Assembly (NCBI GenBank): GCA_022826485.1 | Contig: JAJDUU010000016.1 | Location: 1 to 64,000, forward strand | DNA length: 64,000 bases | Direction: 5' to 3' | DNA from: Chloroflexota bacterium | GTDB taxonomy: Bacteria > Chloroflexota > UBA11872 | Shown here: positions 35,119 through 44,315 of the stretch, piece by piece | How positions within the stretch are numbered: position 1 is the stretch's first letter | Layout: each line of letters opens with the position of its first letter | The notes under the pieces: generated by a model | Told to the model about the DNA's origin: nothing | What the model saw: only the letters and a program-made list of their open reading frames with translations | Database searches by the model: none | Made by a program: the position numbers and the translations under genes

Positions 35119-37184
35119 GCTGCGGAGACCTCGAGCACGATGTCGCCCGTCGCCTGCACGTGGGCCAACGCGGCGGGCGGCACCACCAGCGTCGTCTGGT
35201 CCTGGATGACGAGGGCTGGACCGTGGACGCGGTCGTCCCGGCCCAGTCGCTCGCGGGCGAATACCGGCGCCTCGAGGCTCTCGCCCGCCCAGATCATCGG
35301 CTGGACGGCAAGCCGGCGATCAATCAGGGGCTCCGCCGCCGGCGCCAGCTCGGTCGGGCGTGGCCGGGTGGTCCGGGCGGTGACGCTGGCTCGCAGCGTG
35401 ACCCACTCGATCGCGGCGGCTTCGTCGCGGTGGCCGTGCAGTCGCGCGTGCTCTCGATGGAACTCCTGATTCACCGCCTGCCGCAGCGTATCGTCGAACG
35501 CTGCGGGTTCATCCAGCCACACCGCGACTTCATATGCCTGGCCCTGGTATCGGACATCGACGCCGAGGCGCGCGCTGATGGCGTCGGCGCTGAAGCCGGC
35601 CGCGCGTAGCTCACGCACGCCCTGGTCGCGCAAGTCCGCGTAGCGCCGGCCGGCCGCAGCAAGGTCCAGATCGACCTCGGCGCTCAGCATGGCCGACGAG
35701 GAGTCGCGGCGCGCTTCCGCCACGAGCAGGCCGCGCGCCGACTGCACGCCGGCTTCCGGCGGAATCACCACCCGGCGGCAGCCGAGCTCGCGCGCCAGGT
35801 CGGCGGCGTGCATGGGTCCCGCGCCGCCGAACGCCACCATCACGAACTGGCGCGGATCGTGCCCGCGGGCGACGGACACGAGCTCGAGCGCCCGCCCCAT
35901 TTGCGCTCCCGCCAGCGCGAGGATGCCCTCCGCCGCGCGTTCGACGCTCATTCCCAGCGGCGCGGCCACGTGTTCGGCGACCGCTCGGCGGGCCGCATCG
36001 ACGTCCAGCCGGATATGGCCGCCGGCGAACCGGTCGGACCTCAGGCGGCCGAGCACCGCGTTGGCATCGGTCGTCGTGGGACGGACGCCGCCCCGGCCGT
36101 AGCACGCCGGTCCCGGCTCCGCGCCCGCGCTGCCCGGCCCAACCACGAGCGAGCCGGCGGCGTCCACTCCGGCAATGGACCCGCCGCCGGTGCCGATCTC
36201 GACCAGGTCGATCACCGGGGTGCGGAGCGGGTAGCCCGTGCCGAAGCCGCCGTGCACGCCCCCGCCGATCTCGTAGTCGTTGTTGATGGTGACGTGACCG
36301 TCGCGGATCAGCGTGGCCTTGGTGCTGGTGCCGCCCATGTCGAACGAGATGACGTTGGACACGCCTAACCGTCGTCCAACCTCGGCGGCGGCGATGACTC
36401 CGGCCGCCGGACCCGATTCCACGATCGACGCCGGCTCGCGCGCGACGGTGGCGGCCGGCGCCATGCCGCCGCTCGATTGCATCACCGACAGCGGGGCCGT
36501 CACGCCGCGCGCGGTGAGCTTGGACCCGATTTCGCTCACGTAGGTCGCGACGCGCGGCAGGACCGCCGCATGCACCGCCGCCGTGCTGAATCGCTCGTAC
36601 TCGCGATATTCGCGGCACACGGCGTGGCTGGCGACGACTGGCAGGCCGGTCTCGCGCGTGATGACGTCGGCGGCTTCTCGCTCGTGCTGGGGATGTGCGT
36701 AGCTATGCAGAAACGCCACGACCACGGCCTCGGTCCCCAGGGCCTTCAGCCGATGCGCGGCCTGCACCACGTCGGTGACTTGTAGGGGTTCGATGATCGA
36801 GCCGTCGGCGCCGATGCGCTCACGCACCTCCAGCCGCCGCTCTCGGGGCACTAGGACCGGCGGTTTTTCGAGGAACAGGTTGTAGAGATCGCGCCGCTGG
36901 TGCCGCCCGATCTCGAGCACGTCGCGAAACCTGGCAGTCGTGACCAGCCCCAGCTGCGCGGTCTTGCCTTCGAGCACGGCGTTGGTGGCGACGGTGGTGG
37001 CGTGGACGATCTCGCGGACCTCGGGCTCACCCGAGGCGGCTTGCCAGCGGTCGAGCACCTCCAGCAGTCCATCAGCCGGGTTGGCCGGGGTGGTCAAGAC
37101 CTTGGCGGACCATGTGCGCCCGCTGTCCGCGACGGCAAAGAGGTCCGTGAAGGTGCCGCCGATGTCGATTCCAACGCGCGTCAA
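35115..37184 (-). CDS. hyuA: Hydantoinase A/oxoprolinase family protein
   Basis: The 689-residue ATPase subunit begins with the actin-like phosphate motif VGIDIGGTFTDLF and has HATTVATNAVLEGK, FDMGGTSTKATLI, EIGTGGGSIAGVD and GGAGPMHAADLA. The C-terminal domain completes the family layout; length (about 690) is standard. It is first in the hyuA-hyuB operon and is transcribed away from the sialidase-like gene at 37286. Confidence 0.92.
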   Translation of the reverse strand: MTRVGIDIGGTFTDLFAVADSGRTWSAKVLTTPANPADGLLEVLDRWQAASGEPEVREIVHATTVATNAVLEGKTAQLGLVTTARFRDVLEIGRHQRRDLYNLFLEKPPVLVPRERRLEVRERIGADGSIIEPLQVTDVVQAAHRLKALGTEAVVVAFLHSYAHPQHEREAADVITRETGLPVVASHAVCREYREYERFSTAAVHAAVLPRVATYVSEIGSKLTARGVTAPLSVMQSSGGMAPAATVAREPASIVESGPAAGVIAAAEVGRRLGVSNVISFDMGGTSTKATLIRDGHVTINNDYEIGGGVHGGFGTGYPLRTPVIDLVEIGTGGGSIAGVDAAGSLVVGPGSAGAEPGPACYGRGGVRPTTTDANAVLGRLRSDRFAGGHIRLDVDAARRAVAEHVAAPLGMSVERAAEGILALAGAQMGRALELVSVARGHDPRQFVMVAFGGAGPMHAADLARELGCRRVVIPPEAGVQSARGLLVAEARRDSSSAMLSAEVDLDLAAAGRRYADLRDQGVRELRAAGFSADAISARLGVDVRYQGQAYEVAVWLDEPAAFDDTLRQAVNQEFHREHARLHGHRDEAAAIEWVTLRASVTARTTRPRPTELAPAAEPLIDRRLAVQPMIWAGESLEAPVFARERLGRDDRVHGPALVIQDQTTLVVPPAALAHVQATGDIVLEVSAA

Positions 37185-37285
37185 TCCGCTGCCCGTCGTG
37201 CGATCTGGTGAGAGGCGATTGTAGGGGTGACCCGGCGCCGCCGCAGCCGCCTATACTCGGTGTGGGCGACTCCCGGAGGCGGCAT

Positions 37286-38386
37286 ATGATCGAGGTCATG
37301 GCGTCCGGTCTCGTCTACCGCAGCCCGGAGTCCCAGTCGCCGCCGTTGCACACCTGGCACCCGACCGTTGTCCTGCTGGAGTCCGGGGAGCTGCTGGCCG
37401 CCTTCGACATCGCGGATCATGCCGAGAGCCTGGACTACGCCACCTATATCGCGCGTTCGTCCGACGAGGGCCGCACGTGGTCCGAGCCGACGCGGATGTT
37501 TCAGGACTCCGTTCATGGACGGGTGACGAGCTTCGCGCGCATTGCCCGCGTGGGGCCAAATGAGTTGATCGCGACCGGCGCTCGGGCACACCGGCAGCCC
37601 GACGACGACAGCCTGGTGAACCGCGACACGTTGGGCTTCGTGCCGGTTGACCTGATCGTGCTGCGCAGCGATGACGATGGGCATTCGTGGAGCGGTCCGG
37701 AGACCATCAGGCCGCCGCTGGAAGGACCGTCGTTCGAGATTTGCCACTCGGTGATCGTGCTGCGGGACGGCCGCTGGCTGTGGCCCACCGCCACCTGGAA
37801 GGGCTGGGACGGCGAGGCTCCAAACGGCATGAAGGCCATCGCGCTGGTCTCATTCGATCGCGGGGCGTCTTGGCCAACCTATCTGGACGTCCTGGACCAA
37901 TACGACCGCGACGTGCTCTCGTGGGAGCAGTCCGTGGTGGAGCTTCCCGATGCCCGGCTGCTGCAGGTTGCCTGGGCGTACGACGAAGTCTCGGGGCACA
38001 GCGAACCGACGCCGTACGTGATTTCGGCCGACGGCTGGAAGTTCTCGGAGCCTCGGCCTACGGGCCTGCGAGGGCAAACGACCAAGTTGCACGTCCTGGC
38101 CGATGGGACCGTGCTGGCGCTCTACCGCCGCGACAACCGCCCGGGTCTGTGGGCCCAGCGTGCCCGCATCGACGGCGAGATGTGGGTCAATTTGGAAGAG
38201 GTCGCCGTCTGGCAGGGCGCGCCGTCGGGAATGGCCGGCGAAGGCGCCGGTGCTGACGAGCTGGTGGACCTGCAATTCGGCTTTCCGCAGATGCTCTCGC
38301 TGCCGAACGGGGACGTGTTCGCCGTCTTCTGGTGCCAGGAAGACGACATCCGCAACATTCGCTGGTTCCGCATTCGCGTGACATAG
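37286..38386 (+). CDS. Sialidase-fold (BNR/exo-alpha-sialidase-like) protein
   Basis: The 366-residue protein has Asp-box-like repeats (SSDEGRTWSEP, SDDDGHSWSGP, SFDRGASWPT) on a predicted six-bladed beta propeller and no signal peptide. HTWHPTVVLLESGELLAAFD near the start resembles bacterial exo-sialidase-like families of unknown substrate. ATG 37286 is supported by GGAGG at 37275-37279; an in-frame extension to 37208 lacks this. The gene lies 100 nt from hyuA, divergent, and converges on the GH42-like gene. Confidence 0.75.
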   Translation: MIEVMASGLVYRSPESQSPPLHTWHPTVVLLESGELLAAFDIADHAESLDYATYIARSSDEGRTWSEPTRMFQDSVHGRVTSFARIARVGPNELIATGARAHRQPDDDSLVNRDTLGFVPVDLIVLRSDDDGHSWSGPETIRPPLEGPSFEICHSVIVLRDGRWLWPTATWKGWDGEAPNGMKAIALVSFDRGASWPTYLDVLDQYDRDVLSWEQSVVELPDARLLQVAWAYDEVSGHSEPTPYVISADGWKFSEPRPTGLRGQTTKLHVLADGTVLALYRRDNRPGLWAQRARIDGEMWVNLEEVAVWQGAPSGMAGEGAGADELVDLQFGFPQMLSLPNGDVFAVFWCQEDDIRNIRWFRIRVT

Positions 38387-38464
38387 GTCGGAGGCGCCGG
38401 GGCCATGGCGGCCGCCGCGCCCATCCCTCGACGACTCACCCACGACGGACCGCGCGGGCGTCCG

Positions 38465-40561
38465 CTAGGCCAGGTGCACCACCGCGTGCTTCCAGGCCGG
38501 GATCGAGATCTCGAACCCGCCGTCGCTGATGGGCAGGTCGGCCTTGGCGAGCAGGTCACGCGCCGACTCTACGGGACGACGCGGGCGAACGGTGACCTTG
38601 GCCGGGGAGCGCTCCAGGTTGAACAGAAAGGCCACGTCGCCGCCCTGGGCCGATCCACGGACGGCCGGCACCACGCCCGATCCGTCGATCGCCAGCGGCG
38701 CCTCGATGCCGGCCGTTCGTACGTGCGGGAGCACCAGGTCCGGGTGTCCGGCATTGCCGAATCCGGCCGACAGCGACAGTCCCCACCAGGTGAAGCGACC
38801 GTCGGCACTGCGCACGGCCACGGTCTCGCCCTCCAGCGAGGCGATGGCGGTTGCCCCACCTTTTGGCTCGAGGACGGCGTAACCGCACGGGGTGCTGATT
38901 GGCAACGTCGCATCTCCCACCTGGAGCCGGTTGCGGCCCGTGGCGATGTCGCGCTCGGTGATGGCGTTGAAATCCGCCACGCGCACCCCGAAGCGTTCCG
39001 AGAAGCCCTCCGGAGGGCCATAGGACGACTGGCCGTCGGCCGAGTACAGCCCAAAGCTCCCGTCGGCTACGAGCTGCACGTCCGGGTTGTCGCTGAGGGT
39101 TTGCTCGATGCGCCGGCGCAGCTCGTCGGTCATGATCGCCGCGTTGGTCAGATAGATCAGGCGATACGGCGACCAGTCCATGCCGGGTGACACGATGTCG
39201 ACCGGAATGCCGTTGGCCCAGAGCGTGCGATAGACGCCGCGCACGTCGTCGAGATAGCGGTCGTCTTCGTCGTTGTAGCTGAAGAGCTCCTGGGACTCGC
39301 CGTGATAGACCACGGCCACGTCGGCCGTGTCAAAGGCGAGCGGCAGGTGATCCTCCATGCCGGCCATCTGGCACAAGGCCTCGGTGGTGGCTTGCCAGCG
39401 GGCGGTGGGCTGACCGTCCAGGGCAATGAGGTTGTAGCCCGGAGACTCGAAGCTGAAGTACTCGGGGCGATACTGCCAATACATGGCGCCCGCGCCGCCC
39501 GACGCCAGGCACATCCAGAGCAGCATGGTGGGCTCCTCGGGCGCCGACTGCTTGCGCCAGGTGACGCCGCCCCGCGACATGCCCGAGTAGATCTCTTCGT
39601 TCCACCAGCGATTGTTCTTGCCGATGCTGCGTGACCAGTCGTAGCCGAAGGCCCGCTCCGACAGCTTGTAGGGGTCTTCGGACGTGAGCAGGTTGTTGGA
39701 CGACATGGACATGCCCCAACTGTCGGCGACCGGCGCGCAGGCGGTGTCCTGCGGGCGCGGATACCAGGCGCCGTGCGAGCGCTTTTCGTGCACCGGGTCC
39801 ACGTCATTGGCGACGTCCATGACCCACTGCAGATGGTCCGCCAGGTTCTCGTAGTGGAACTGCTTGTACAGCAGCATCTCGACGACGTTTTGATTCGAGC
39901 GCGGCGGCTGCACGTCTTCCCAGCGGCGATAGCGACGGTGCACGCGAGCGTTGAGATCGTCGAGGGTGTAGCGCTCTTTCAACCAGGCGTCGTAGCGTGC
40001 GAGCGTGCTGGGGCAATAGCAGGGCAGGCCGTCGGAGGTCTTGCTCCAGGCTGCCGACAGCGCGATGCCGTCCCACAGACCCCACACCAGCAGGGCTGGG
40101 TGATCCTTGTATCGGCCAATCATGTAGCGCAGCAGCTTCTCGCCGTACTCCCGCCAGGCTGGATGGTCGTAGCAATGGATCTGGCTGCCCTGGGGATAGG
40201 CGGGGCTGGCGCTGGTCAGCGAAACATGGCCCTGGTAGCTGACCACGCGCATGTCGGGGTGCTCGCGGGTGAGCCACTCGGGACAGGCGCCGTGCGTGGC
40301 CAGGGGAAGATCAAGCCAGACGCGCAGATCGTGCTTGTGCGCCAGGTCGAAGAGCAGGTCGATGTCGTCGGTCTCGTAGATGCCGGGCCGCGGCTCCAGG
40401 TGGTTCCAATAGTTGAAGGTGCGGATGAGGCGCATGCCGCCGGCGCGGATGCGTGCAAAGTCCTCGTCCCACAGCTCGGATTTGGGAACCGGCGCGCGGT
40501 AGTACTCCACGCCCACCGGGAACGGAACGCCGGGAATGCCGAATTGGTTCTCACTGGGCAC
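38465..40561 (-). CDS. GH42-like beta-galactosidase family protein, copy A, atypical active site
   Basis: The 698-residue protein has the GH42 barrel: PVGVEYYRAPVP, MRLIRTFNYWNHLEPRPG, ACPEWLTREHPDMRVV, CYCPSTLARYDAWLKERYTL, then a barrel end with WWNEEIYSGMSRGGVTW (Glu suitable as nucleophile), a beta-galactosidase trimerisation-like domain and a C-terminal beta domain. Where GH42 enzymes have Trp-x-x-Asn-Glu (acid/base Glu), this reads WGLWDGIALS, about residues 159-168. No signal peptide. It may be an altered glycosidase or non-catalytic protein. Close paralogue at 57553. Confidence 0.8.
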   Translation of the reverse strand: MPSENQFGIPGVPFPVGVEYYRAPVPKSELWDEDFARIRAGGMRLIRTFNYWNHLEPRPGIYETDDIDLLFDLAHKHDLRVWLDLPLATHGACPEWLTREHPDMRVVSYQGHVSLTSASPAYPQGSQIHCYDHPAWREYGEKLLRYMIGRYKDHPALLVWGLWDGIALSAAWSKTSDGLPCYCPSTLARYDAWLKERYTLDDLNARVHRRYRRWEDVQPPRSNQNVVEMLLYKQFHYENLADHLQWVMDVANDVDPVHEKRSHGAWYPRPQDTACAPVADSWGMSMSSNNLLTSEDPYKLSERAFGYDWSRSIGKNNRWWNEEIYSGMSRGGVTWRKQSAPEEPTMLLWMCLASGGAGAMYWQYRPEYFSFESPGYNLIALDGQPTARWQATTEALCQMAGMEDHLPLAFDTADVAVVYHGESQELFSYNDEDDRYLDDVRGVYRTLWANGIPVDIVSPGMDWSPYRLIYLTNAAIMTDELRRRIEQTLSDNPDVQLVADGSFGLYSADGQSSYGPPEGFSERFGVRVADFNAITERDIATGRNRLQVGDATLPISTPCGYAVLEPKGGATAIASLEGETVAVRSADGRFTWWGLSLSAGFGNAGHPDLVLPHVRTAGIEAPLAIDGSGVVPAVRGSAQGGDVAFLFNLERSPAKVTVRPRRPVESARDLLAKADLPISDGGFEISIPAWKHAVVHLA

Positions 40562-40790
40562 GTCAACCCCCTGCCGGGCGGCGCGTTCGCCAGTGGGCGA
40601 GCCACGCGTGCAAGCGCCCGGTCAGCATGGTGGTGCGGCCGGCGCGGGCCGTCAAGGGGCGACCGGTTGGCCGTTCACATAAGCCGCCTGCCGGTCGATG
40701 GGTTGACATAAATCCTGGTTGCCGGGCCGACATCGCCGTGGAGCCGACCAGGTTCGGCCGCGCGACGAAGCGCTTGCGGTACGGGCAGAT

Positions 40791-41249
40791 TCAATCCCTG
40801 AGTTGAAACACCGCCTCGACGGACAGCGGGACGTTGCGCGGCATGGTGCCAACGCCCACCGCCGAGCGAACGCCGCGGCCCTCGGGTCCGAACACCTCGA
40901 GCATCAGCTCTGAGCAGCCGTTGACGACCTCGCCGGCCTGGTCCATCCCCGGCGCGGCGTTCACGTGGCCCAGCATGCGAACGACGCGCTCGATGCGATC
41001 GAGCGAGCCGACCGCCGAGCGCGCGGCGGCCAGCAGTCCGATCCCGGCCGCCCGCGCGGCCTGCTTGGCCTCGGCGACCGTGTAGTCCGTGCCAACCTGG
41101 CCCGGACGCCAGGCCCCGCCGGGGGAGTGGCCCGAGACCCACAACAGATCGCCGGTGATGACGGCCGGAACGTAGGGCGCGTCGGGCAGCGGCGGCGGCA
41201 GGTCCGGCAATTCGATTCCCAAAGCGGCGAGGCGTTCCTCGGGCGACAT
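40791..41249 (-). CDS. RidA/YjgF-family protein
   Basis: The 152-residue protein has an N-terminal extension (RLAALGIELPDLPPP), then the RidA core: YVPAVITGDLLWVSGHSP, LDRIERVVRMLGHVNAAPG and VGVGTMPRNVPLSVEAVFQL. RidA proteins hydrolyse reactive enamine/imine intermediates to ketoacids and ammonia. It belongs to the longer RidA subfamily, whose deaminase activity is uncertain. Monocistronic, transcribed away from the PH-domain gene. Confidence 0.85.
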   Translation of the reverse strand: MSPEERLAALGIELPDLPPPLPDAPYVPAVITGDLLWVSGHSPGGAWRPGQVGTDYTVAEAKQAARAAGIGLLAAARSAVGSLDRIERVVRMLGHVNAAPGMDQAGEVVNGCSELMLEVFGPEGRGVRSAVGVGTMPRNVPLSVEAVFQLRD

Positions 41250-41420
41250 GGCGCGGGCTCCAAAGCGTCTGCGGCTCGAAGGAGTCTAGCGGTGTCGCAT
41301 GGCCCGTTACCGAATCGGCCGTATACAGTGACAAGCCGCCTGCATGCCTGATCGGCCTGGGCACATGTGGTCCCAGTCACTCAGGGCACTTGCGACATGA
41401 ATACCAGGGAGAGTGTGGCG

Positions 41421-41975
41421 ATGCGATCAGCCCCGTTTGACCAATCTGGAGCCACCGGCAAGACGCTCCGCAACGCCGAGTTCGACCGCGGAGTCGTCGC
41501 CTACTACCGGGTGCTGGTCTCCATCTACCTGACCATCACCGTTGTTGGAATTCCTCTGATCCCATTTTGGCTGATCTTCAGCCTTTGGTACGGGCCGGAG
41601 TATTACCGGCGCTTGTCCGCCCGGCTGACCGCGCAGGCCATTGAGCTTCGCAAGGGCGTCTTCAACCGCCGCGAATCCACCATCCCGCTCAACCGCGTCA
41701 CCGACCTGCGCCTGCACGACGGGCCGATCATGCGTCACTTCAAGGTGCGCGGCTTGCTGGTGGAGACCGCAGGCCAGTCGGGACAGAACGCCAGCAGCGA
41801 GGGTGATCTGATCGGAGTGGTGGACGCGGAGGAGTTCCGCAACGCCATTCTCATGCAGCGGCAACGAGTGCTGGGCGCCGAGCCCGATGAAGACGCCCCT
41901 ACCCCCACTGGCAACGCCACCGAGCTGCTCACGGAGATTCGCGACATCCTGGCGCGGATGGAGGCTAAGGAGTAG
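41421..41975 (+). CDS. Bacterial PH-domain (YdbS-like, DUF304) membrane protein
   Basis: The 184-residue protein has two hydrophobic segments (VLVSIYLTITVVGIPLIPFW and an adjoining stretch) followed by a bacterial PH fold with LSARLTAQAIELRKGVFNRR, ESTIPLNRVTDLRLHDGPIM and VRGLLVETAG. The tail (TELLTEIRDILARMEAKE) is a short coiled coil. ATG 41421 has a GGGAGAG-like ribosome site; ATG 41397 and GTG 41367 are upstream alternatives. Role of the family is poorly known. Confidence 0.75.
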   Translation: MRSAPFDQSGATGKTLRNAEFDRGVVAYYRVLVSIYLTITVVGIPLIPFWLIFSLWYGPEYYRRLSARLTAQAIELRKGVFNRRESTIPLNRVTDLRLHDGPIMRHFKVRGLLVETAGQSGQNASSEGDLIGVVDAEEFRNAILMQRQRVLGAEPDEDAPTPTGNATELLTEIRDILARMEAKE

Positions 41976-42109
41976 CGGTGCACAACCGAGTGGTGCACGG
42001 CGGCACCCATTGGCGGTGCCCTGCGCTGGCCGTGGGAGTCGCGGGTCGCGGGCGAGATGTACCGGGCTGCCCGTACTCTGTGTAGTGCCGGACTATCAGG
42101 GACTCCTGG

Positions 42110-42370
42110 ATGGGCGTTAGAACCGTGCGGCTCGACGACGAGGCTGAACGAACGTTGGCCGAGGTGCGCAAGCGTACGGGGCTGACGATATCGGAGGTGC
42201 TCAGGCGCGGACTGCATGCCTATGCGGCTGCATCGCTTGATGACGCCGCAGCGTCACCGTACGAGGTGTATCGGCGACTCGAACTCGGACCAGGCGGATA
42301 CGCTGTAGCCGCGGCCCGAGATGCGAAGGCCGCTGTCGCCGCAGCAGTTGCCGCCAAGCACCGGCGGTGA
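42110..42370 (+). CDS. Ribbon-helix-helix (CopG/Arc-type) antitoxin-like protein, no partner toxin
   Basis: The 86-residue protein begins VRTVRLDDEAERTLAEVRKR, the beta strand and helix of an RHH DNA-binding domain, then GLTISEVLRRGLHAYA. The C-terminal LELGPGGYAVAAARDAKAAV is typical of antitoxin toxin-binding tails. No PIN, RelE or other toxin gene lies beside it: the downstream bases hold a hairpin and then a convergent GYD gene. An orphan antitoxin or a plain repressor are both possible. Confidence 0.7.
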   Translation: MGVRTVRLDDEAERTLAEVRKRTGLTISEVLRRGLHAYAAASLDDAAASPYEVYRRLELGPGGYAVAAARDAKAAVAAAVAAKHRR

Positions 42371-42397
42371 TTCTGGTTGTGAGTTTATGCAGTTGCC

Positions 42398-42430
42398 CCG
42401 TTCGCCCTGAGCGTGTCGAAGGGTGAACGG
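42398..42430. repeat. REP-like hairpin
   Basis: CCGTTCGCCCT (42398-42408) and AGGGTGAACGG (42420-42430) form an 11-base stem with one mismatch. The TTCGCCCTGAGCGTGTCGAA core resembles repeats common in several bacterial phyla. It lies between convergent RHH and GYD genes. Confidence 0.7.
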
Positions 42431-42529
42431 GACGGCTCGATGCGATTGCGACGAGTCCGCGGCTTCCTGCGATCCGCCGCCGGCTCCGTCAGCAAGCTTT
42501 GGGGCAAACGAAGGCTCGGCAGGGCGTCG

Positions 42530-42832
42530 CTAGATTCCCTCGGCCACCTCGGGCCACTGGCTTTCGGGGAACGCCTGGAGTGTTTGGGTGCCCAAGCCGA
42601 ATTGCTCGCGCAGCGCCAGGATGCCCTGGGCGCAGGCGACCGCGTCGGGGAACTGCATGACGGCGACGCTGTCGTATTGGCCCATGGTCAAGTAGATCTC
42701 CACCAGCTTGCCGCCGTGGTCCTCGATGACCTTGCGCGTCTCCGACGCGCCTTCGCCCAGCGCGTCGCGGTAGGCGCCTGCGGCTGACCCGGAGTCGGCC
42801 TGAAGGCTGATCAGGCCAATGAATGTCTGCAT
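42530..42832 (-). CDS. GYD domain protein (DUF3303-like)
   Basis: The 100-residue protein matches the GYD family: TFIGLISLQADSGSAAGAYR, VIEDHGGKLVEIYLTMGQYD (the GYD-like motif) and SVAVMQFPDAVACAQGILAL. It is a single alpha/beta domain of the dimeric alpha-beta barrel type. Function unknown; some relatives sit next to redox genes. It diverges from the sulfatase at 42988. Confidence 0.8.
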   Translation of the reverse strand: MQTFIGLISLQADSGSAAGAYRDALGEGASETRKVIEDHGGKLVEIYLTMGQYDSVAVMQFPDAVACAQGILALREQFGLGTQTLQAFPESQWPEVAEGI

Positions 42833-42987
42833 CGATCGCGTCTCCCGTCCAAGGCTTATGCTACGGAGCGATTATGGCACCGGTCCCAGGGCTGATCGCC
42901 CGGGCGGCGCGCTGGAATAGCCCTCTGACATCAGCGTCCTGACGTGCGCGATATACACCCGGGTGCACCGCCTCCTACATTGGGGCC

Positions 42988-44265
42988 ATGGCGCCGCCGA
43001 ACGTCCTGATCATCACGACGCACGACACGGGCCGGTTCATCGAGCCGTACGGCGTTGGCAGCGTGTCCACGCCCAATCTGAACCGCCTGGCGGCGGATGG
43101 CGCGCGATTCAACGCGTACACCACCGCGCCGCAGTGCTCGCCGAGCCGCGCGAGCCTCACGACCGGCCGCTATCCCCATGCCAACGGAACCTTGGGGCTC
43201 ACGCACGGCGAGCATCGCTGGGATCTGCACCCCAATGAGCGCACCATTCCGCAGATATTGCGCACGGCGGGCTATCGCAGTGGCCACTGGGGCGTTGAAC
43301 ACGCCGCGCGCGATCCGCTGCGCATGGGCAATGACGTCTACGACGAGGGTCGCGACATAGAATCGATCGTCGCGGGGGTTGGCGCGTTCATCGATGCCGA
43401 CCCCGGGCGACGCTTTGTGGTGCAGATTGGGCTCACGGAAACCCACCGGGTGGACGACCACGGCTTCGGCGGCAAGCCGTACGACGCCAAGGGGATCACC
43501 GTGCCCGCCCACCTGGTCGACGCCCCGGACACACGCGCCGATCTGGCGGACTTTCAGGGCTGTGTCAATCGAGCCGACGCAAGCGTCGGCCTGATCATCG
43601 AGGCGCTCGAAGATCGCGGTCTGCTCGATGAGACCCTGGTGCTTTTCGTGAGCGACCACGGCATCGCGTTTCCCCGAGCCAAGTGCACGCTCTACGACCC
43701 CGGCATCGAGATCTCGCTGATCGCCCGCCTGCCGGGCACCGCGCTCAGCGGCGGGGCTGCTCCGTCCGGCATGGCAAGCATCATGGACATCGTGCCAACC
43801 CTTATCGACCTCACGGGCGCCGAGGCTCCGTGCGGGCTGCACAGCCGGTCGCTGCTGCCGCTGGCCGCCGGCGAGTCGCCGGGGCACGCCGAGCTGTTTG
43901 TGGAAAAGACCTATCACAGCTACTACGACCCCATGCGCGGCGTCCGGACGGACTCCTGGAAGTACATCCGCAATTTCGAAGCCGGATTGGGCGTTGAGAT
44001 TCCAGCGGATATCGCCGGCGGCGGGGCCAATCGTGACCTGGCGGGACGACTGGAGCCGTCGGTGCACGCGCCGGTCGAGCTCTATGACCTCAGGGCCGAT
44101 CCCATCGAGTGGACGAATCTCGCGGGGCGCACGGAGCACGCGAGCGTGGAGGCGGAGCTGGAGGCCAGGGTGGCGAGCTGGATGCGCGAGACCGGCGATC
44201 CGCTGCTGGACGGACCAGTCCCGTCGCCCTTCTATCGCCGGGCCATGCGCGGCCTCGTCCGCTAG
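42988..44265 (+). CDS. Type I sulfatase
   Basis: The 425-residue protein has the sulfatase fold: PNVLIITTHDTGR with metal Asp, TPNLNRLAADGARF, and the formylglycine site CSPSR (Cys50-Arg54) in APQCSPSRASLTTGRYPHAN. FVSDHGIAFPRAK gives the second metal pair. No signal peptide is visible, so a cytoplasmic role is likely. Cys50 needs conversion by a formylglycine-generating enzyme, which is not in the window. Possible substrates are sulfated sugars or sulfate esters. The downstream SRAP gene is 50 nt away. Confidence 0.88.
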   Translation: MAPPNVLIITTHDTGRFIEPYGVGSVSTPNLNRLAADGARFNAYTTAPQCSPSRASLTTGRYPHANGTLGLTHGEHRWDLHPNERTIPQILRTAGYRSGHWGVEHAARDPLRMGNDVYDEGRDIESIVAGVGAFIDADPGRRFVVQIGLTETHRVDDHGFGGKPYDAKGITVPAHLVDAPDTRADLADFQGCVNRADASVGLIIEALEDRGLLDETLVLFVSDHGIAFPRAKCTLYDPGIEISLIARLPGTALSGGAAPSGMASIMDIVPTLIDLTGAEAPCGLHSRSLLPLAAGESPGHAELFVEKTYHSYYDPMRGVRTDSWKYIRNFEAGLGVEIPADIAGGGANRDLAGRLEPSVHAPVELYDLRADPIEWTNLAGRTEHASVEAELEARVASWMRETGDPLLDGPVPSPFYRRAMRGLVR

Positions 44266-44315
44266 GCGTGTCAGCATGGCAATGACGCCGGCCTCGACTG
44301 GAGGCGCCGCCGCTC

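Noticed and set aside
40703-40708. TTGACA in the gap before the GH42-like gene as a -35 element
   Set aside because: No acceptable -10 lies at the right distance on the plus strand, and no gene starts downstream on that strand nearby.
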